From Welwitschia mirabilis (lineage: Eukaryota; Gnetophyta; Gnetopsida; Welwitschiales): a DNA stretch of 64,000 nt. Numbering within the stretch: the first letter of the stretch is position 1; every line of letters begins with the position of its first letter. Where the stretch lies: assembly GCA_051453625.1 (NCBI GenBank), contig JBOZIK010000001.1, positions 145,634,494 to 145,698,493 of the forward strand, in the 5' to 3' direction. This document shows positions 46,879-58,626 of this stretch, in pieces. The notes beneath the pieces were generated by a model. That model was not told the DNA's origin, did not search any database, and saw only the letters and a list, made by a program, of their open reading frames with translations. The position numbers and the translations under genes were made by a program.

Positions 46879-48545
46879 AGCTGCTCTTGGATCTTTAAAT
46901 TTGGATGATTTTTATAATACTAAATTTGTGAGGGATTGAGCAAGAAAAGCTTTGTTAGAAATGACTCATTTTTTTCCCTTCTTATTAAGTCTTTCCAAAG
47001 TTTTAAGTACCCCGAATTTTATTGCAAAAGTTTTCGAAAGGATAAGTTTATGCTCATATTTTTCATTAAAGCTTTTAAATGTTTATCAAAAGTTGAATTG
47101 TTATTAAACCTATCAAGCTAAGAGGTGGTTTATTGAGAAGGATTTTTCTTTTTCTTTTTGCTAAAAGAAGGTAAGTTATAATTTTCTAATATCTCAATGT
47201 TCTCTTTCTCTTCTTCCTCATCATTTTTAAAGTTATTTTGGGAGGTGGAAGGTTCATTTGGAGGAGGGTTTATTTCTTGTATTCTTCTTGTTATAACCTT
47301 ACAATATTTTTTTAGTTAATTTGGGTTTGATAAAGGTTATGTTACTAAAGTTCTTTGAGGTCTTTAGTTTGCTAGTATTGTTTGTTGAAAGATGTTTACC
47401 ATGTTTTTAATGTTGGTATTTGTTCTTGTAAGTTCTCCATAAGGTTTATTAGTTAATCATTTAGATATTAAAAGTTTAATGGTCTTGTTTAAGAGTTTAC
47501 GTTTTCAAATTGGCTTCTAAAAGGTTGAGAATTATTTTGAAAATAAGTGTTCAACCTAGATTGTGTATAATTTTGGTTTTAGAAGTTTTGAGATGGTTAG
47601 TTAAAAGAAAAAACTTCTTCATGTATTATTTATTTATATGTTAATAAAAGATGACGATTTTTATTGATATGATAATTATCCTCATATAAATCACAAGTTT
47701 GCATAACATTTTTTTCAATTATGGTTTTAGCATCTAAGATCATTTCTACATATGTCTCCAAGATTATTGTAAAATCTCTCATAGAATTTATAGGATTTGA
47801 TTCTACCTTTTTTTGTTATTTAACTTTCTTTAAGTCTTTGATGAATTGGCCTATAATTGAATTTTCTTTAAGAGTTGGCCAAGTTTGACTAACCTCCACA
47901 AGTTCTTTTGACTTCATCCAGGCATCATCTAATGTAAGGTTTATGAGGTTTCCTCCATAAGAAAAATATATAAGTTGTTTCATGTGTGGAGTTAGTTAAT
48001 TACAAAAGTATTCTATTAGTTCTATTGGTGAAAAAGCATCTACTAGATTAGAATGATATGCTATAAAGAATGCTTATATGTAGAGGCATAGTCTTCATCT
48101 GGTTTTTGTTGAAAGTTTATTACCTCCTTTTTTCTTTTTCTCATAATTTCTTCACTCATAAATCTCTTTATAAAGGTTTCCTAGACTTAATCCCATATTT
48201 TTAAGCTTTTATATGGTATGGTTTTTAGGCAATTTTTTACTCTACCTTTTAATGTCATAAAAAAGATTATCATATATGTTTTATTAGTTATTTTTTATTT
48301 TCATTTTTCAAGGTAAGGAGTAATTGTTCTATGTCTGCTATGCATTGAATGGAATCTTCATCATCTTCTCCATTAAAAATTAGATAGGCATTTAAGTTTC
48401 TAATCTTAATGTCATCTCTGGGAATAGATCAAAAGTGGTTGGAATCTCTCATTTCTTCTTAGCTAAAAATTCTCTAAGGATAAGGTTTACAATAGGAGTA
48501 GAAGATCCTATGACTTGTTTTTGCTTAGAAAGCACTCAACATTGT
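46879..48545 (-). pseudogene. Element Y gag
   Basis: On minus: D-D-I-K-I-R-N-L-N-A-Y near 48,410 (gag N-terminus, shared with X), then R-K-K-E-V-I-N-F-Q-Q near 48,130 and M-K-Q-L-I-Y-F-S-Y-G-G-N-L near 47,960 (PF03732: Q-x-I-D-A-S-x-G-G-x-L). A zinc-knuckle remnant near 47,700 begins T-C-D-L-Y-E-D-N-Y-H where X has T-C-N-I-C-E-D-N-S-H. Stops are frequent. Non-functional. The plus open frame 46,936-47,121 overlaps and is a shadow. Confidence 0.7.
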
Positions 48546-49291
48546 GAATTGGTTCTCTTCTTTATAGCTTTTTTATAAAAAAAATCTGCTTCAGAAAAAA
48601 TAAATTTAAAAGAAGGATTGAGTGCACTTGAAGATTATTTTTCTAGCTCATTTTCTATATCTACTAGTCATTCGTTAAAGTCCTTTTCTATTAGCATCCT
48701 TTTTCTCTAATATCTTTTCTTTATGTTGACTATGTCACAACATCTTGCAAATAGTAAACAACAAAAAATAAGATAAAAAACAATAGACTACCATCCTGTC
48801 CATCATGGGGACAATAGAAGGGATGACACACACAGAAATGAATAAATAGAAATAAAACAAAAACTAAAACAAAAAGTGAAAAAATTCAAAAAATAGAACT
48901 ATCATTCACCTGATCATCCGAATGGCATAGGAAACAACACAAACTAATTTGCAGAAAAATTTGAAATTGGAAAATAAAACTAAAAACAAAAATTACATAT
49001 TGTCATCCTATATGTTGTGTGAATGACATAAGAAGCGATCACTACTTTTTTATAGAAAATTAAAACTTAAAATTGAGAATCAAAAAAACTAAAAAAATCA
49101 AAAAAATAAAAACCGAGAATTAAAAAACTGAAAAATAAAAAAAATTTAAAAACCAAAAAAGCAGAAAAATAAAAATCACAAATAGAAAACTTGTGATTTC
49201 TAATAAAAATACAACATCGCTATATATAAATAACCAAATAGAAATTCAATGTACTCATCTAAATGATGACAACCCTCGTACTCCTCAATAA
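48546..49291 (-). other. Element Y leader with palindromic motif copies
   Basis: Three copies of the two-tier palindrome near 48,787-48,826, 48,900-48,938 and 48,998-49,040, in poly-A-rich DNA (many AAAAA runs at 49,080-49,180). No gene. Confidence 0.7.
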
Positions 49292-49313
49292 CCTTCCTTG
49301 GCAACAGTGCCAA
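49292..49313 (-). other. Element Y primer-binding site (complement)
   Basis: CCTTCCTTGGCAACAGTGCC is a close complement of the Athila/Tat site GGCGCCGTTGCCGGGGAAGG. Confidence 0.88.
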
Positions 49314-49315
49314 TT

Positions 49316-50376
49316 TTTTGTGGTGTGTATTTGTGCAAGTGCTTAAGTTCAAAAGGATTCTATCATTCATAAAATAATGAATATCTCACATAATACAACA
49401 CACTAGTATGAGTGGAAGTTAATTCAAATGTCATATTCACATTGAAAACTATGATATGAGACTTGTATTTCTTTGTAAAAGAAATATAAGAACCAAAAAT
49501 AAATAACAATGCAAGAAATAAAAGAATGCAATGCAAATGAAAAGTGTAATTAATCTAAATGGAATGAAAAAAATTAAACTAATACTACTTGCTTTTAACC
49601 TTAAAAAAGGCTGCTCTTAATGATCTATATCATCCAAGAAATTATCACCAGATAAAGGGCAATCATAAATCATAAGGATAATCTGATAATCTAACATGAA
49701 AATATAAAAAAAATAAGGTTTTTATATTAAGAAGTAATAAGTGCTTGGGTAATTAAATAGGTGAGCTTCAATGGAGGATGTACACTCCTCCAGTAAAGGA
49801 ATGTCTTTCTATAACACTCGAGATGAATCTCTCGTCCTTTGATCTCCTATCATGAGAATTTCTAATGCAACTAAGATGAAAAGGAGAGTTAAAGGAGGAC
49901 TTATTTATAGAAAAATACAACATAAAAAGAGAAATAGAAAGCACAATAAAACGCGCTCATTTATAATTTGGAAATAAATGAAATGGTGAAGGGTCACTGT
50001 CAAAGTTGGTCACATGTCAGTGTCATTCAGATGGGAATAACAACTTAATACAAAAGATGATTCAGAATGATGACTCAATAGTCCACATCAACATGTAAAT
50101 GTGTCATCGTTCTGTCTTTTGGGGAGATGATGAAGAGAACAATAATCTTCTTTAATTATTTTCTAGAGGATAAATTTAGTATTTTTGTCACTAATCCTTC
50201 TCCAATGCTCTGTGCATCAGAATATGCCTTTAATACATTAAATCTAGGTAAGAATTGCAATTTTCAAGATTTTCTATTGAACCTTCAAAATCCTTAAAAT
50301 TGCACTAAACATATATTAAACTCCTACAAATAATTCATAAAAACCCATTAAATAACCATAAATTGGCATCACAATA
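49316..50376 (-). repeat. Element Y 5' LTR
   Basis: Aligns with 41,984-43,065; terminal CA is decayed to TA at 50,375-50,376, directly followed by the GCCCT target copy. Minus TATA box at 49,902-49,909 (TATAAATA). Palindromic motif copies near 50,017-50,045 and 50,103-50,150. Confidence 0.88.
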
Positions 50377-50418
50377 GCCCTTCATTTACTTTCATACTTT
50401 AAGATCAAGTAGTTAAAT
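50377..50418. other. Short linker between Y and U
   Basis: Target copy GCCCT followed by 37 bp that continue the sequence left of Y (41,978 and before). Confidence 0.6.
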
Positions 50419-51778
50419 TTTATTAACATGTAAATGATGACATTTATATTAAGTATTTTAAAAATGATTTATTATAATAAAAAAATTAATATTATTGATT
50501 TAATCATGAAATATTTCTTTTACTATTTTAAAATAAAACTTAATTTTATGCTTTTATCCATAATAATTAAAGATCCTTAGCCATATTTTGGAATACATGA
50601 TGAAATATGGACATATTTTCACATAAAATAATGATGGTAATGAAGACATGAGGTGGTGACATATAGTAGTATTATTTGAAGACATGTGGTAGAGACATAT
50701 GAAGGCATCACTAGTGACATGTGGTAATAGCACTAATTCATAGAGGAATCTAGCTCTAAATCCCACATGTTGGACTCATCATGATGAAGATTCCACATAA
50801 TGCTAAATAATAAGCTCCACTAAATACTATAATATAATATTGATCTAATGCTCAATGATGAAGATTTTATGTAATGCTACAAGATAAAATCTTATCTACC
50901 GAAAGCTACATAAAAACCTCCACCAAATGCTACAAATAAAGATTCTACCTAATGCTAGAAGATAGGGTTAATTCATCTCACTTACCACTATAAGCCAAAG
51001 GCTCCCAATCACCTCACCCTTATTCTTACTTATAAAAGGGCCTTGAGACCTCATTTGTAAACATTTTTTTATTGGTAAAACATGGTGGAAAGACTTAGAG
51101 CATTAAGATGTGATGGCATTCTAAGAATCCCCATTAAGATCAAATTTCTTTCAAGGCTAGTTGAGGAGTCCATTCTACTTCACCTCTTTCTATTGATGTA
51201 ATGTATCTTTCAAGTCTCAATACAAGATTAATTATTCATTCTTTCATTATTAATGCACATTAATTTGATGTTAGAAATTCTTTGGTAAGACTAGTTTATT
51301 ATTAACTTCTTTCATTACTAACTGAGCTTCTTGAGATTTATTCTATGGTTTGTAGTTACTATTATTTTATGAATTTTGGGTACAATCATTCGATGTTCAT
51401 GCTTATAAAGGGTTATAAAGGATTAGAGAGACTGAGCAACCACCATTCATATGGTATATGAGATTATATCACCACACCTAAGCCTTAACAACTTGATGAT
51501 CTTAGTTTGTGTTTTATAGATCCAAGAACCATTGGAGTAAAGGTGAAGCATTGGATGAATCAACTAGGCTTCTAATGAACATCTATTTACTTATGTCATT
51601 AATTAAAGATCACATTATAATTCTCAACTTAAATTTTTATTTATTTAGATTTTTATTGCAAGTTAAAAATAATTGTACTACTTTTATTAAAGTAAATACA
51701 TATATATTCCTTTGAAAGAATGATACTAGGTTCTCATTGAGTTTAAATCCGATTCACTTTTATACTAACACAAATAAG
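50419..51778 (+). repeat. Element U 5' LTR
   Basis: Aligns with 56,156 on (both have 'tttatccataataatt', 'ttagccatattttggaatac' or variant, 'tataaaagggc'). TATA box TATAAAAG at 51,031-51,038. Holds a degenerate 25-bp array at 50,792-50,965 and repeated GACATGTGGT at 50,645-50,735. Its end is placed within a few bases because the partner is truncated. Confidence 0.78.
50792..50965. repeat. Degenerate ~25-bp minisatellite in U LTR (7 copies)
   Basis: Core TAATGCTACAA (with changes) recurs at about 50,798, 50,821, 50,846, 50,872, 50,901, 50,925 and 50,950. The other LTR has the same array at about 56,745-56,910. Confidence 0.75.
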
Positions 51779-51781
51779 ATT

Positions 51782-51801
51782 TTGGTGTTATTATGGGGGA
51801 T
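51782..51801 (+). other. Element U primer-binding site
   Basis: TTGGTGTTATTATGGGGGAT, a decayed TTGGCGCCGTTGCCGGGGAT. Confidence 0.78.
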
Positions 51802-54083
51802 ATTGGTATAGTAACCTTTTAAGAGTGCATAATTCTTCTTCTTATAATTTTTTTCCCTAGTTTAGCTTTTATTTTTCTAATGCCTAGTACTGATCCCTTA
51901 TAGTAATACCCTAATTGGTTCTTATCTCTTTTGTTTGTATTTTTCATTTCTTTATAGTGGTGAGTACTAGTCCTTTTTCAGTGAAATCCAAATTGGTCCA
52001 ATTCTTTTTGACTTTGTTCAATTTTTCTTTTCTAATCTCAAATATAATTTTATGTATAAAATTTATGTTATAGATCTAACAATGTTTTTTACAAGTTATA
52101 GCTAGAAGAAAGGGAAAAACAAAATTCAAAATTTTTATGTGCTTTTTGTTTTTTATAAAGCTATTTTCTATAACTTTTAGTATCTATTTTGTTAATTTTT
52201 GATAAAATTTTAAAAAATAAGAAAATGTTTAGTGTTTTTTTTCTTGATGTTGTATTTTCTAAGTTGTAGTTGACTTTGTTTTCTATTAAGATTTTTCGAA
52301 ACCCTATAAAGTGAATCATATTGTGTAAACCTAAACATAATATCTATATTTTTTTAAATTATTCTATCCTAAAAACTAGTGTTATTTTCTTTCCTAAATT
52401 GCACTGCTAGAATTTTTATTTAGAAGCTTTCCAAAATAATTTTATAACCTATTTTACAACCTTTAAGACCTTTTTATATTAGGCCTCCTCTGAACCCACA
52501 AAAGGTTAGTAAAATGTAATCTTATAGTGAATTTTACCAATAATTTTTTAAGAACTTATCATTGAGTTAGGCATGTGATCTATTTGAAATACCTTCTGAA
52601 CTATGACTTATCTATGAAAACTATGAAAACCCCAATAATTTTTAAAACCATATTTAATATAAATAAATTGTAAATGATTATATCCAACCTTTAGGAAATT
52701 AACTTTAATACAATTCATTTCATTTTAAACCTAAAGATCCTTCTAATATTAGATAAATCTTCAAAGAATATTTTAAAATCCTAGAATTCCCTTCATATAT
52801 AGATTAACCTCCTTCTAGTTCTAAGTTTAAAACTCCTCATTTTGAATAAAAGAGAGTTCGATACTATGCCTTCCACCTCCCCTTACAACCCGTATCCTTT
52901 ATTTTTCTTTCTATATTATTTATCATTTGACTAATACCCTCTCTATTTCTATGCTTAAAAAACCTCCTTACCTTTCTTATAATATGTTCTATAAAGATTT
53001 TTAGAAGTTGTTATCCAAATTTCTTCTAACATTCCTCAATCTCCTTGACATTCTCAAGAAGAAACCACTAATAAAACCATGAAAAATATTGATAAAATTC
53101 TTTAACAAGTAAAATAAACCAATGCTCAAATTGCTAGTACTCTTAACTAATGAAAAAAGGCTGACCTTCCTACATTCTAGAAACCTAAGAATCTTGAAAT
53201 ATTTGAAAGAATTAAGGATAGTAAAATTAATGATACTCGAGTTATATTTTTGAGGAACGAGGAAGAAACCCATGATGAAACTCAGGAGGAAATCTAAAAG
53301 AATTAGAATTTAAGAATGCATTAGAGAGTAAATGACTATGTGCAAGTAGACTATATTTTGAAGTGGAGTTAAACATATTAGACAACAAGCAATCAATTAA
53401 AAAAAAAGTAATTATGTAAGGAAGGTAATACTTTTGAGAGTTATACAATAGAGAGTAAATCAATAAGTGACTTTAGTGAGAGGGACAATATTGAAAAAGA
53501 ACATATTTTTGATTTACAACCATTACCTCTTACATAACTGCATAAGAATAAATCCCTTAATAATCTTAATGAGGAGGGGAGTATTAGAAAAAAATCCCAT
53601 ATATGATTTGTCCATTGAAAAACCTTTATCTTTTTCTCAACAACCTCTTGAGTCAACTATGTTACTTTTCTTGTTATTCTCTAAGCAAAACCCAAATCCC
53701 AATGAAGAAGATAAATGTTTTGAACTTTTGAATCATTGTTTACTAATCTTCTTAAAGAACATTCATCTTCTTCAATGGTTTTTAATTCACCCTTTTCTTC
53801 ACCTCATGAGTTATTAAATAACTAAGAACAAGCTAAAAGATGGACTATTTCTAACTTTGAACACATAAAGTTTACTACTTATGTTGACGTTCTTCCAATT
53901 TTATGTATTTGTGCATAAATATCTATAAGTATTTTCTTTTAATTTAGAATTCTTTGCATAATTTTAACTCATTATCCAACCTTTGCATTCATCACAATAT
54001 TGAGCCTTCATAAATTCATTTTAAAATTTATAGTTTTATTGTGTACATTTAGATTATATTTTTTCAAAATAGTGTTTCCTTTT

Positions 54084-54330
54084 AGGCTACATTTAGTTTG
54101 GGAAAAAAATTATTAAAAGCATTTGTGCTTAATTATCTTTCTAATATTAAATCAGCCAAGCACTACCACCTATATAATCATTACCTTAAACCCTTTCATT
54201 TAGGAAATTTCACATTTTATCCCCAATGTAGACTAAGTAATTATTACCTCAAATCTTACCATCCACCACTTTCACTTTATTACTACCTAATAAAAATCAT
54301 TAACACCCTCCCCTTTTATTCATCTATGAA
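54084..54330. mobile_element. Possible degenerate MITE-like insertion
   Basis: Starts GGCTACATTTAGTTTGGG, like the terminal repeat of many plant MITEs, and contains 'aaaccctttcatttagg' and 'cttaccatccaccacttt' segments typical in style. A matching inverted end is not visible, so the call is weak. Confidence 0.22.
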
Positions 54331-55911
54331 GTCCTAAGGTTAGATTATCTTGGTTGATGACCCATAACAAATAAATTATTAATAAATGATTTTCTTATTA
54401 TTATGAACTAGGTAGAATTTAAGATTACTTATAGAATTAAAAGAATGGTTTTGCTCATTTTCTAAGTTATCCTGTTAAGATTAGTATCACTTAAGGGTTC
54501 CCAATTAGAAAATGTGGTTAAATAAATGTGAAACCTACTTTCATGCTATGTTTTACATTCTCAAATAATTTTATGAAAACAAGATTTTTCTTGATTAGGT
54601 TGATAAGCCAATAATCCCTTTCATGTGCATAAAACTTTATTAAATATGAGGAGGAAAAAAAAGTAAAATATCTCCCGCCTAAATAGGGCATAATGTATTA
54701 ATCAATTAAAAATTTGGTTTGCTTAATTACATCAAGGCCATGAACACTTGCTAGAAATGTAGCTTTAATAATATACATTATGACATATTCAACTACACAA
54801 GGGCTATGAACACTTATTGGAAATGCAACACTGACTTTATTATAAAATAACATGCTTAATCCTATTAGAAGAAGATGTCATTAGAGTGGATGTTTAATTT
54901 GATCTAAATGGTTAAAGTAAGAAACATATGTAATTGTAGAAAATGTAAAAATAAAAAGAAAATTATGGTATTTGAAGATTCTTATGTGCTTACTTTCTTT
55001 AAGTTAAGTACTTAAAGATTTGCTTAAGTAATTTTTGGATTCTTTTAGTTTTACTTGAAAGATATTTTATTCATTTTTCATTGTTATCCATTTAAGTTAG
55101 AATAAAATTTGTAAAATTTTTAGTAAATTGTTACTAACTAAGGTTTTCTACCTTTTTGATTTATGGTTGATTCATTTTCCATTACGTTCCATGTTTTATT
55201 TTCCTAAATTGCATTTCTACTCATAATTTCTTATGAGAAAATGTACTTATAAAATTTCACATATTACCCTTTCAAATTCATCATGTTTACAACTTCAACC
55301 CTCTATCTACATTTTAATTTCAATCTTACTCGAGTAACAACTTTCTAATCCATAATTAGCTAGTGCCAACACTGGTCTACACCAGTTCTATCATCGTTCT
55401 TGTACAACCTATGTGGAACCTTTGATCCTATCTTTCTCTCATAGTTTTTAGTCTTTACATTGTATGGAAGTCCTATGAAATTGAGTTTTATTCCATTTTG
55501 GTTAATTTATCTTATGGATTTTAAAACATATAACGTAAGCAATAGGAAATAGATTAAAAGATAAAACAACTAATCTCCCATAAAGGATCTTTTAGATAGA
55601 AATTACATTTAAGTGTGTTTTTGTGTAGTTTTCTTAAATGATTTCAAGTGTGATGTAGTATTTTACATGCTAGTTTAGAGTTGTTTCATTATAATTTTTC
55701 CTAAGTACTTACATTAGAATAACTTTCTAGCCTTATATGAAAAGTCATGTAATGTAATTAACTTATTCTCAAAAGATTTGTATTAAATTTTTTATCTCTT
55801 TAACTTTGAGGATAAAATTTTATTTTAGTTAAGGAATATGACATTTCCATGGCACTCAAATTTGTTTAAGAAATATTTTCAAATTTAATGTCTAGTTTTC
55901 TAAATTGACCA

Positions 55912-56011
55912 NNNNNNNNNNNNNNNNNNNNNNNNNNNNNNNNNNNNNNNNNNNNNNNNNNNNNNNNNNNNNNNNNNNNNNNNNNNNNNNNNNNNNNNNN
56001 NNNNNNNNNNN
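55912..56011. other. Assembly gap (100 N) with duplicated flanks
   Basis: 55,891-55,911 and 56,012-56,032 are identical (21 bp). Likely overlap, not a true gap. Confidence 0.88.
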
Positions 56012-56145
56012 TCTAGTTTTCTAAATTGACCAAAATTTTTAAAATGTTTTCATTATCCTTAGATACTTAAATTTTTTCCCCTAGATATCTTTCCATTTTA
56101 GTCATTCTCTATCACATTGTTTTGCTAAGGAACTAGTAAAGGTCT

Positions 56146-56155
56146 AGTTAGGGGG
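56146..56155 (+). other. Element U polypurine tract
   Basis: AGTTAGGGGG directly before TGTGTTAACA, typical of Athila-like elements. Appears again at 56,356-56,365 because of the false gap duplication. Confidence 0.8.
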
Positions 56156-57613
56156 TGTGTTAACATTAAACAATGACATTTATATCAACTACTTTAGGTT
56201 GATTTATTATAAATAAAGATGTTAATATTATTTTTTAATNNNNNNNNNNNNNNNNNNNNNNNNNNNNNNNNNNNNNNNNNNNNNNNNNNNNNNNNNNNNN
56301 NNNNNNNNNNNNNNNNNNNNNNNNNNNNNNNNNNNNNNNGAACTAGTAAAGGTCTAGTTAGGGGGTGTGTTAACATTAAACAATGACATTTATATCAACT
56401 ACGTTAGGTTGATTTATTATAAATAAAGATGTTAATATTATTTTTTAATTATAAATATGTATTCTATTATTTTTAAAATAAAACTTAATTGTACACTTTT
56501 ATCCATAATAATTGTAGATCTTTAGCCATATTTTAGAATACATGATGGAATATGGACATAATTCCGCATAAAACAATGATCAAAATGGAGACATGAGGTG
56601 GTAATACATAATAGTGGAATTTAAAGACATGTGACAAAGGCATGTAAAGGTGTCACTAGAGACATGAGGTAATAGCACTAATTGGTAGAGGAATCTAGTT
56701 CCAAAGACCACTTTTTGGCCTTATCATAATAAATATTTTACTTAACACTACATAATAATGTCTACTAAATGCTAAAGATAACCTTTATTAAATGTTAAAT
56801 GATAAAGTTTCTACCTAATTCTATAGGATAGAATCTTATCTACCTAACATTACATGATAACCTCTACCAAATGATACAAATGAATATTCTACCTAATATT
56901 AGAAGATGGAGCCCAATAAACGCATCTACCACTACAAGCTAAAGGCTTCCAACCATTTCAACCCTACTCTCGCATATAAAAGGGCTTTAAGCCCTTATTT
57001 GTAAACATATTTTGGTTGGCAGTACATGATGAGAAGACTTAGAGCATTAGGATGTCATGATATGCTAATCACCACCGTTAGTGATGGATTTGTTCTAAGG
57101 CTAGCTGAGAAGCCCATTTGCTTTACCTCTCTTATTGATATAATGTACCTTTTAATATTTAATACAAGATTAGATATTCATTATTTTATTATTAATGGAT
57201 ATTAATATGGTATTAGAAATCTTTAGGTAAGGCTAGTTCTTGTTTATTTAAATAGTTATCCATTCTTTATTATTAACGCACATTATTTTGGTATTACCAA
57301 TCCTTAGTTAAGATTGCTTCATTATCAAGTTCTTTCATTACCAAGTGTATTTATTGAGATTACTTATGTTATTTGTAGTCGCTATGGTTTATTAAATCTT
57401 ATGCACACTTATCTATGCTTTCCATGCTTATAAACTACTATGAAGGATTAGAGGGATTGAGTAACTCACTAACACTTATATGTTAAATGAAATTATGTCA
57501 TCATGTCTGATTCCTAATGACTTGATGATCTTAATCTATGTTTCAAGAATACAAGAATGATTCAAGAAAAGGTGAAGCATTAGACGAATTAGCTAGACTT
57601 CTGAGCACATCTA
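56156..57613 (+). repeat. Element U 3' LTR, truncated, with assembly duplication
   Basis: Starts TGTGTTAACATT. TATA box at 56,975-56,982. The segment 56,130-56,239 is repeated at 56,340-56,449 with one mismatch around a 100-N gap, so the start is present twice in this assembly. Similarity to the 5' LTR ends at 'cacatctat' (57,604-57,612), where TATAACACCC of W begins. Confidence 0.78.
56240..56339. other. Assembly gap (100 N) with duplicated flanks
   Basis: 110 bp on the left (56,130-56,239) and right (56,340-56,449) are the same with one mismatch. Confidence 0.94.
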
Positions 57614-57850
57614 TTATAACACCCTAAAATTTCTAATTGTAACACCCCAAAATGAAACGTCCAAAAGTTCTACAATTGAAAATCTTCAAACTCAATGCTC
57701 TGATATCAAATCGTGAAACCCCAAAACTTTTATAGTTAGAAATATTTATCTTTAAAATCCGATATCAAATTATAACACTCCGAAAAATACTAATGTTGAA
57801 AACTTCAAACTTACTCGGATACTTCAACATCCAAAATATAACACTCGCTT
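57614..57850. repeat. Reiterated LTR-tip plus primer-site modules
   Basis: TATAACACCC (57,614), TGTAACACCCC (57,636), TGAAACCCC (57,713) and TATAACACTCC (about 57,772) are LTR-start-like. GCTCTGATATCAAAT (57,697-57,711) and CCGATATCAAAT (about 57,759) are like the complement of the tRNA-Met primer-binding site (GCTCTGATACCA) and sit directly before two of them. Segments between share 'ttgaaaatcttcaaactc'-like sequence. Period about 60-77 bp. Confidence 0.65.
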
Positions 57851-58626
57851 TTCTAACTTACAAATATTACTTATTTAGTAAGGGATTAAATCTTGATTCT
57901 TCTCCTCTATCAAAAGCATTAATTTAAAACTCTCTATATTATTTATAGAAAAGTTAAACTTTGTAACTTCCATCTCAAGAATTTGTAACTTCCTTAATAA
58001 CGGCTCTCTTTAAGGTGATCCTATCCTTCATGATACCTTAAATTAGTTTTTAAAGTGGACTTTCCTACTAACTGATCTTACAATTCTTAATTAATTTTAA
58101 GAGGAAAGGTAAGTTCTTATTCTTGGTATTTAAATTCCTTTAGATAAAAGTGAAAGTCTCTTGTCTACATTTAAAAGTAATTTTGTTAAAAATATATTAC
58201 AAAACTTTTGATAAACACAAGAAAAGATTTATTAATCATGAGTTCATACTAAGGTTGTACAATGAAATATTGCAATAAAAATTTTTACATCGTTATAATA
58301 ATAATATGCAAAGAATTCAGGCCCATTCCAAAAGATTCTCAAATAATAAAATCACAATTTTTCCATTCCACAATAAATAAAAAATCATCGATGCATTGGA
58401 AAAAATTCAAGATTTAAAAAAATCTCACTAGATAATATCTCAAAAATTTCAACCTCCAATAAACAAAAGTTGTCATTTCATAAAATCATATAATTTCAAG
58501 TAATGTAAGCCACAAACTTATAATCTGTCTCTCATCAAATGACATTTAACATATTGACTGAATAAGTAATTAGAAAATTAACTTCAATATGCCATTGAAA
58601 TACAATAATCAGACCATTTCTCCACC

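Larger units (their letters stand above)
41984..50376 (-). mobile_element. Element Y: gypsy, gag-protease only
   Basis: Direct LTRs 41,984-43,065 and 49,316-50,376, with perfect target duplication GCCCT (41,979-41,983 and 50,377-50,381). The primer-binding site next to the right LTR shows minus orientation. About 8.4 kb including three N gaps. Same family as X and Z: similar LTR ends, primer-binding site, leader palindromes, gag and protease. No RT, RNase H or integrase. A conserved non-coding block is present twice between protease and 3' LTR. Confidence 0.9.
51802..56129 (+). pseudogene. Element U interior, decayed
   Basis: T-rich leader to about 52,400, then sequence with scattered coding-like plus frames: an acidic stretch near 53,250-53,290 (N-E-E-E-T-H-D-E-T-Q-E-E) and one near 53,470-53,600 (D-N-I-E-K-E-H-I-F-D-L). 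They may derive from gag or the gag-pro linker, but I recognise no diagnostic motif. From 54,340 to 54,900 it resembles the AT1 post-pol region (29,800-30,060). No RT, RNase H or integrase block is seen. The 116-codon plus frame 53,467-53,817 competes with the acidic frame and has no recognisable domain. Confidence 0.5.
50419..57613 (+). mobile_element. Element U: Athila-related, no recognisable pol
   Basis: LTRs at 50,419-~51,778 and 56,156-57,613 (the latter cut at its right end by W). Primer-binding site at 51,782 and polypurine tract at 56,146 show plus orientation. The leader near 51,965 and the 25-30 bp before the 3' LTR (TTGCTAAGGAACTAGTAAAG) resemble AT1 (TTGCTAAGAGACTAGTAAAA at 32,990), so U is probably a deletion derivative or non-autonomous partner of AT1-like elements. 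Its 4.3-kb interior shows no RT or integrase. Two gaps inside have duplicated flanks. Confidence 0.75.

Noticed and set aside
53467-53817. 116-codon plus-strand ORF in U
   Set aside because: No recognisable domain, Leu/Phe-rich from AT-rich DNA, and an overlapping acidic frame looks more like former coding sequence.
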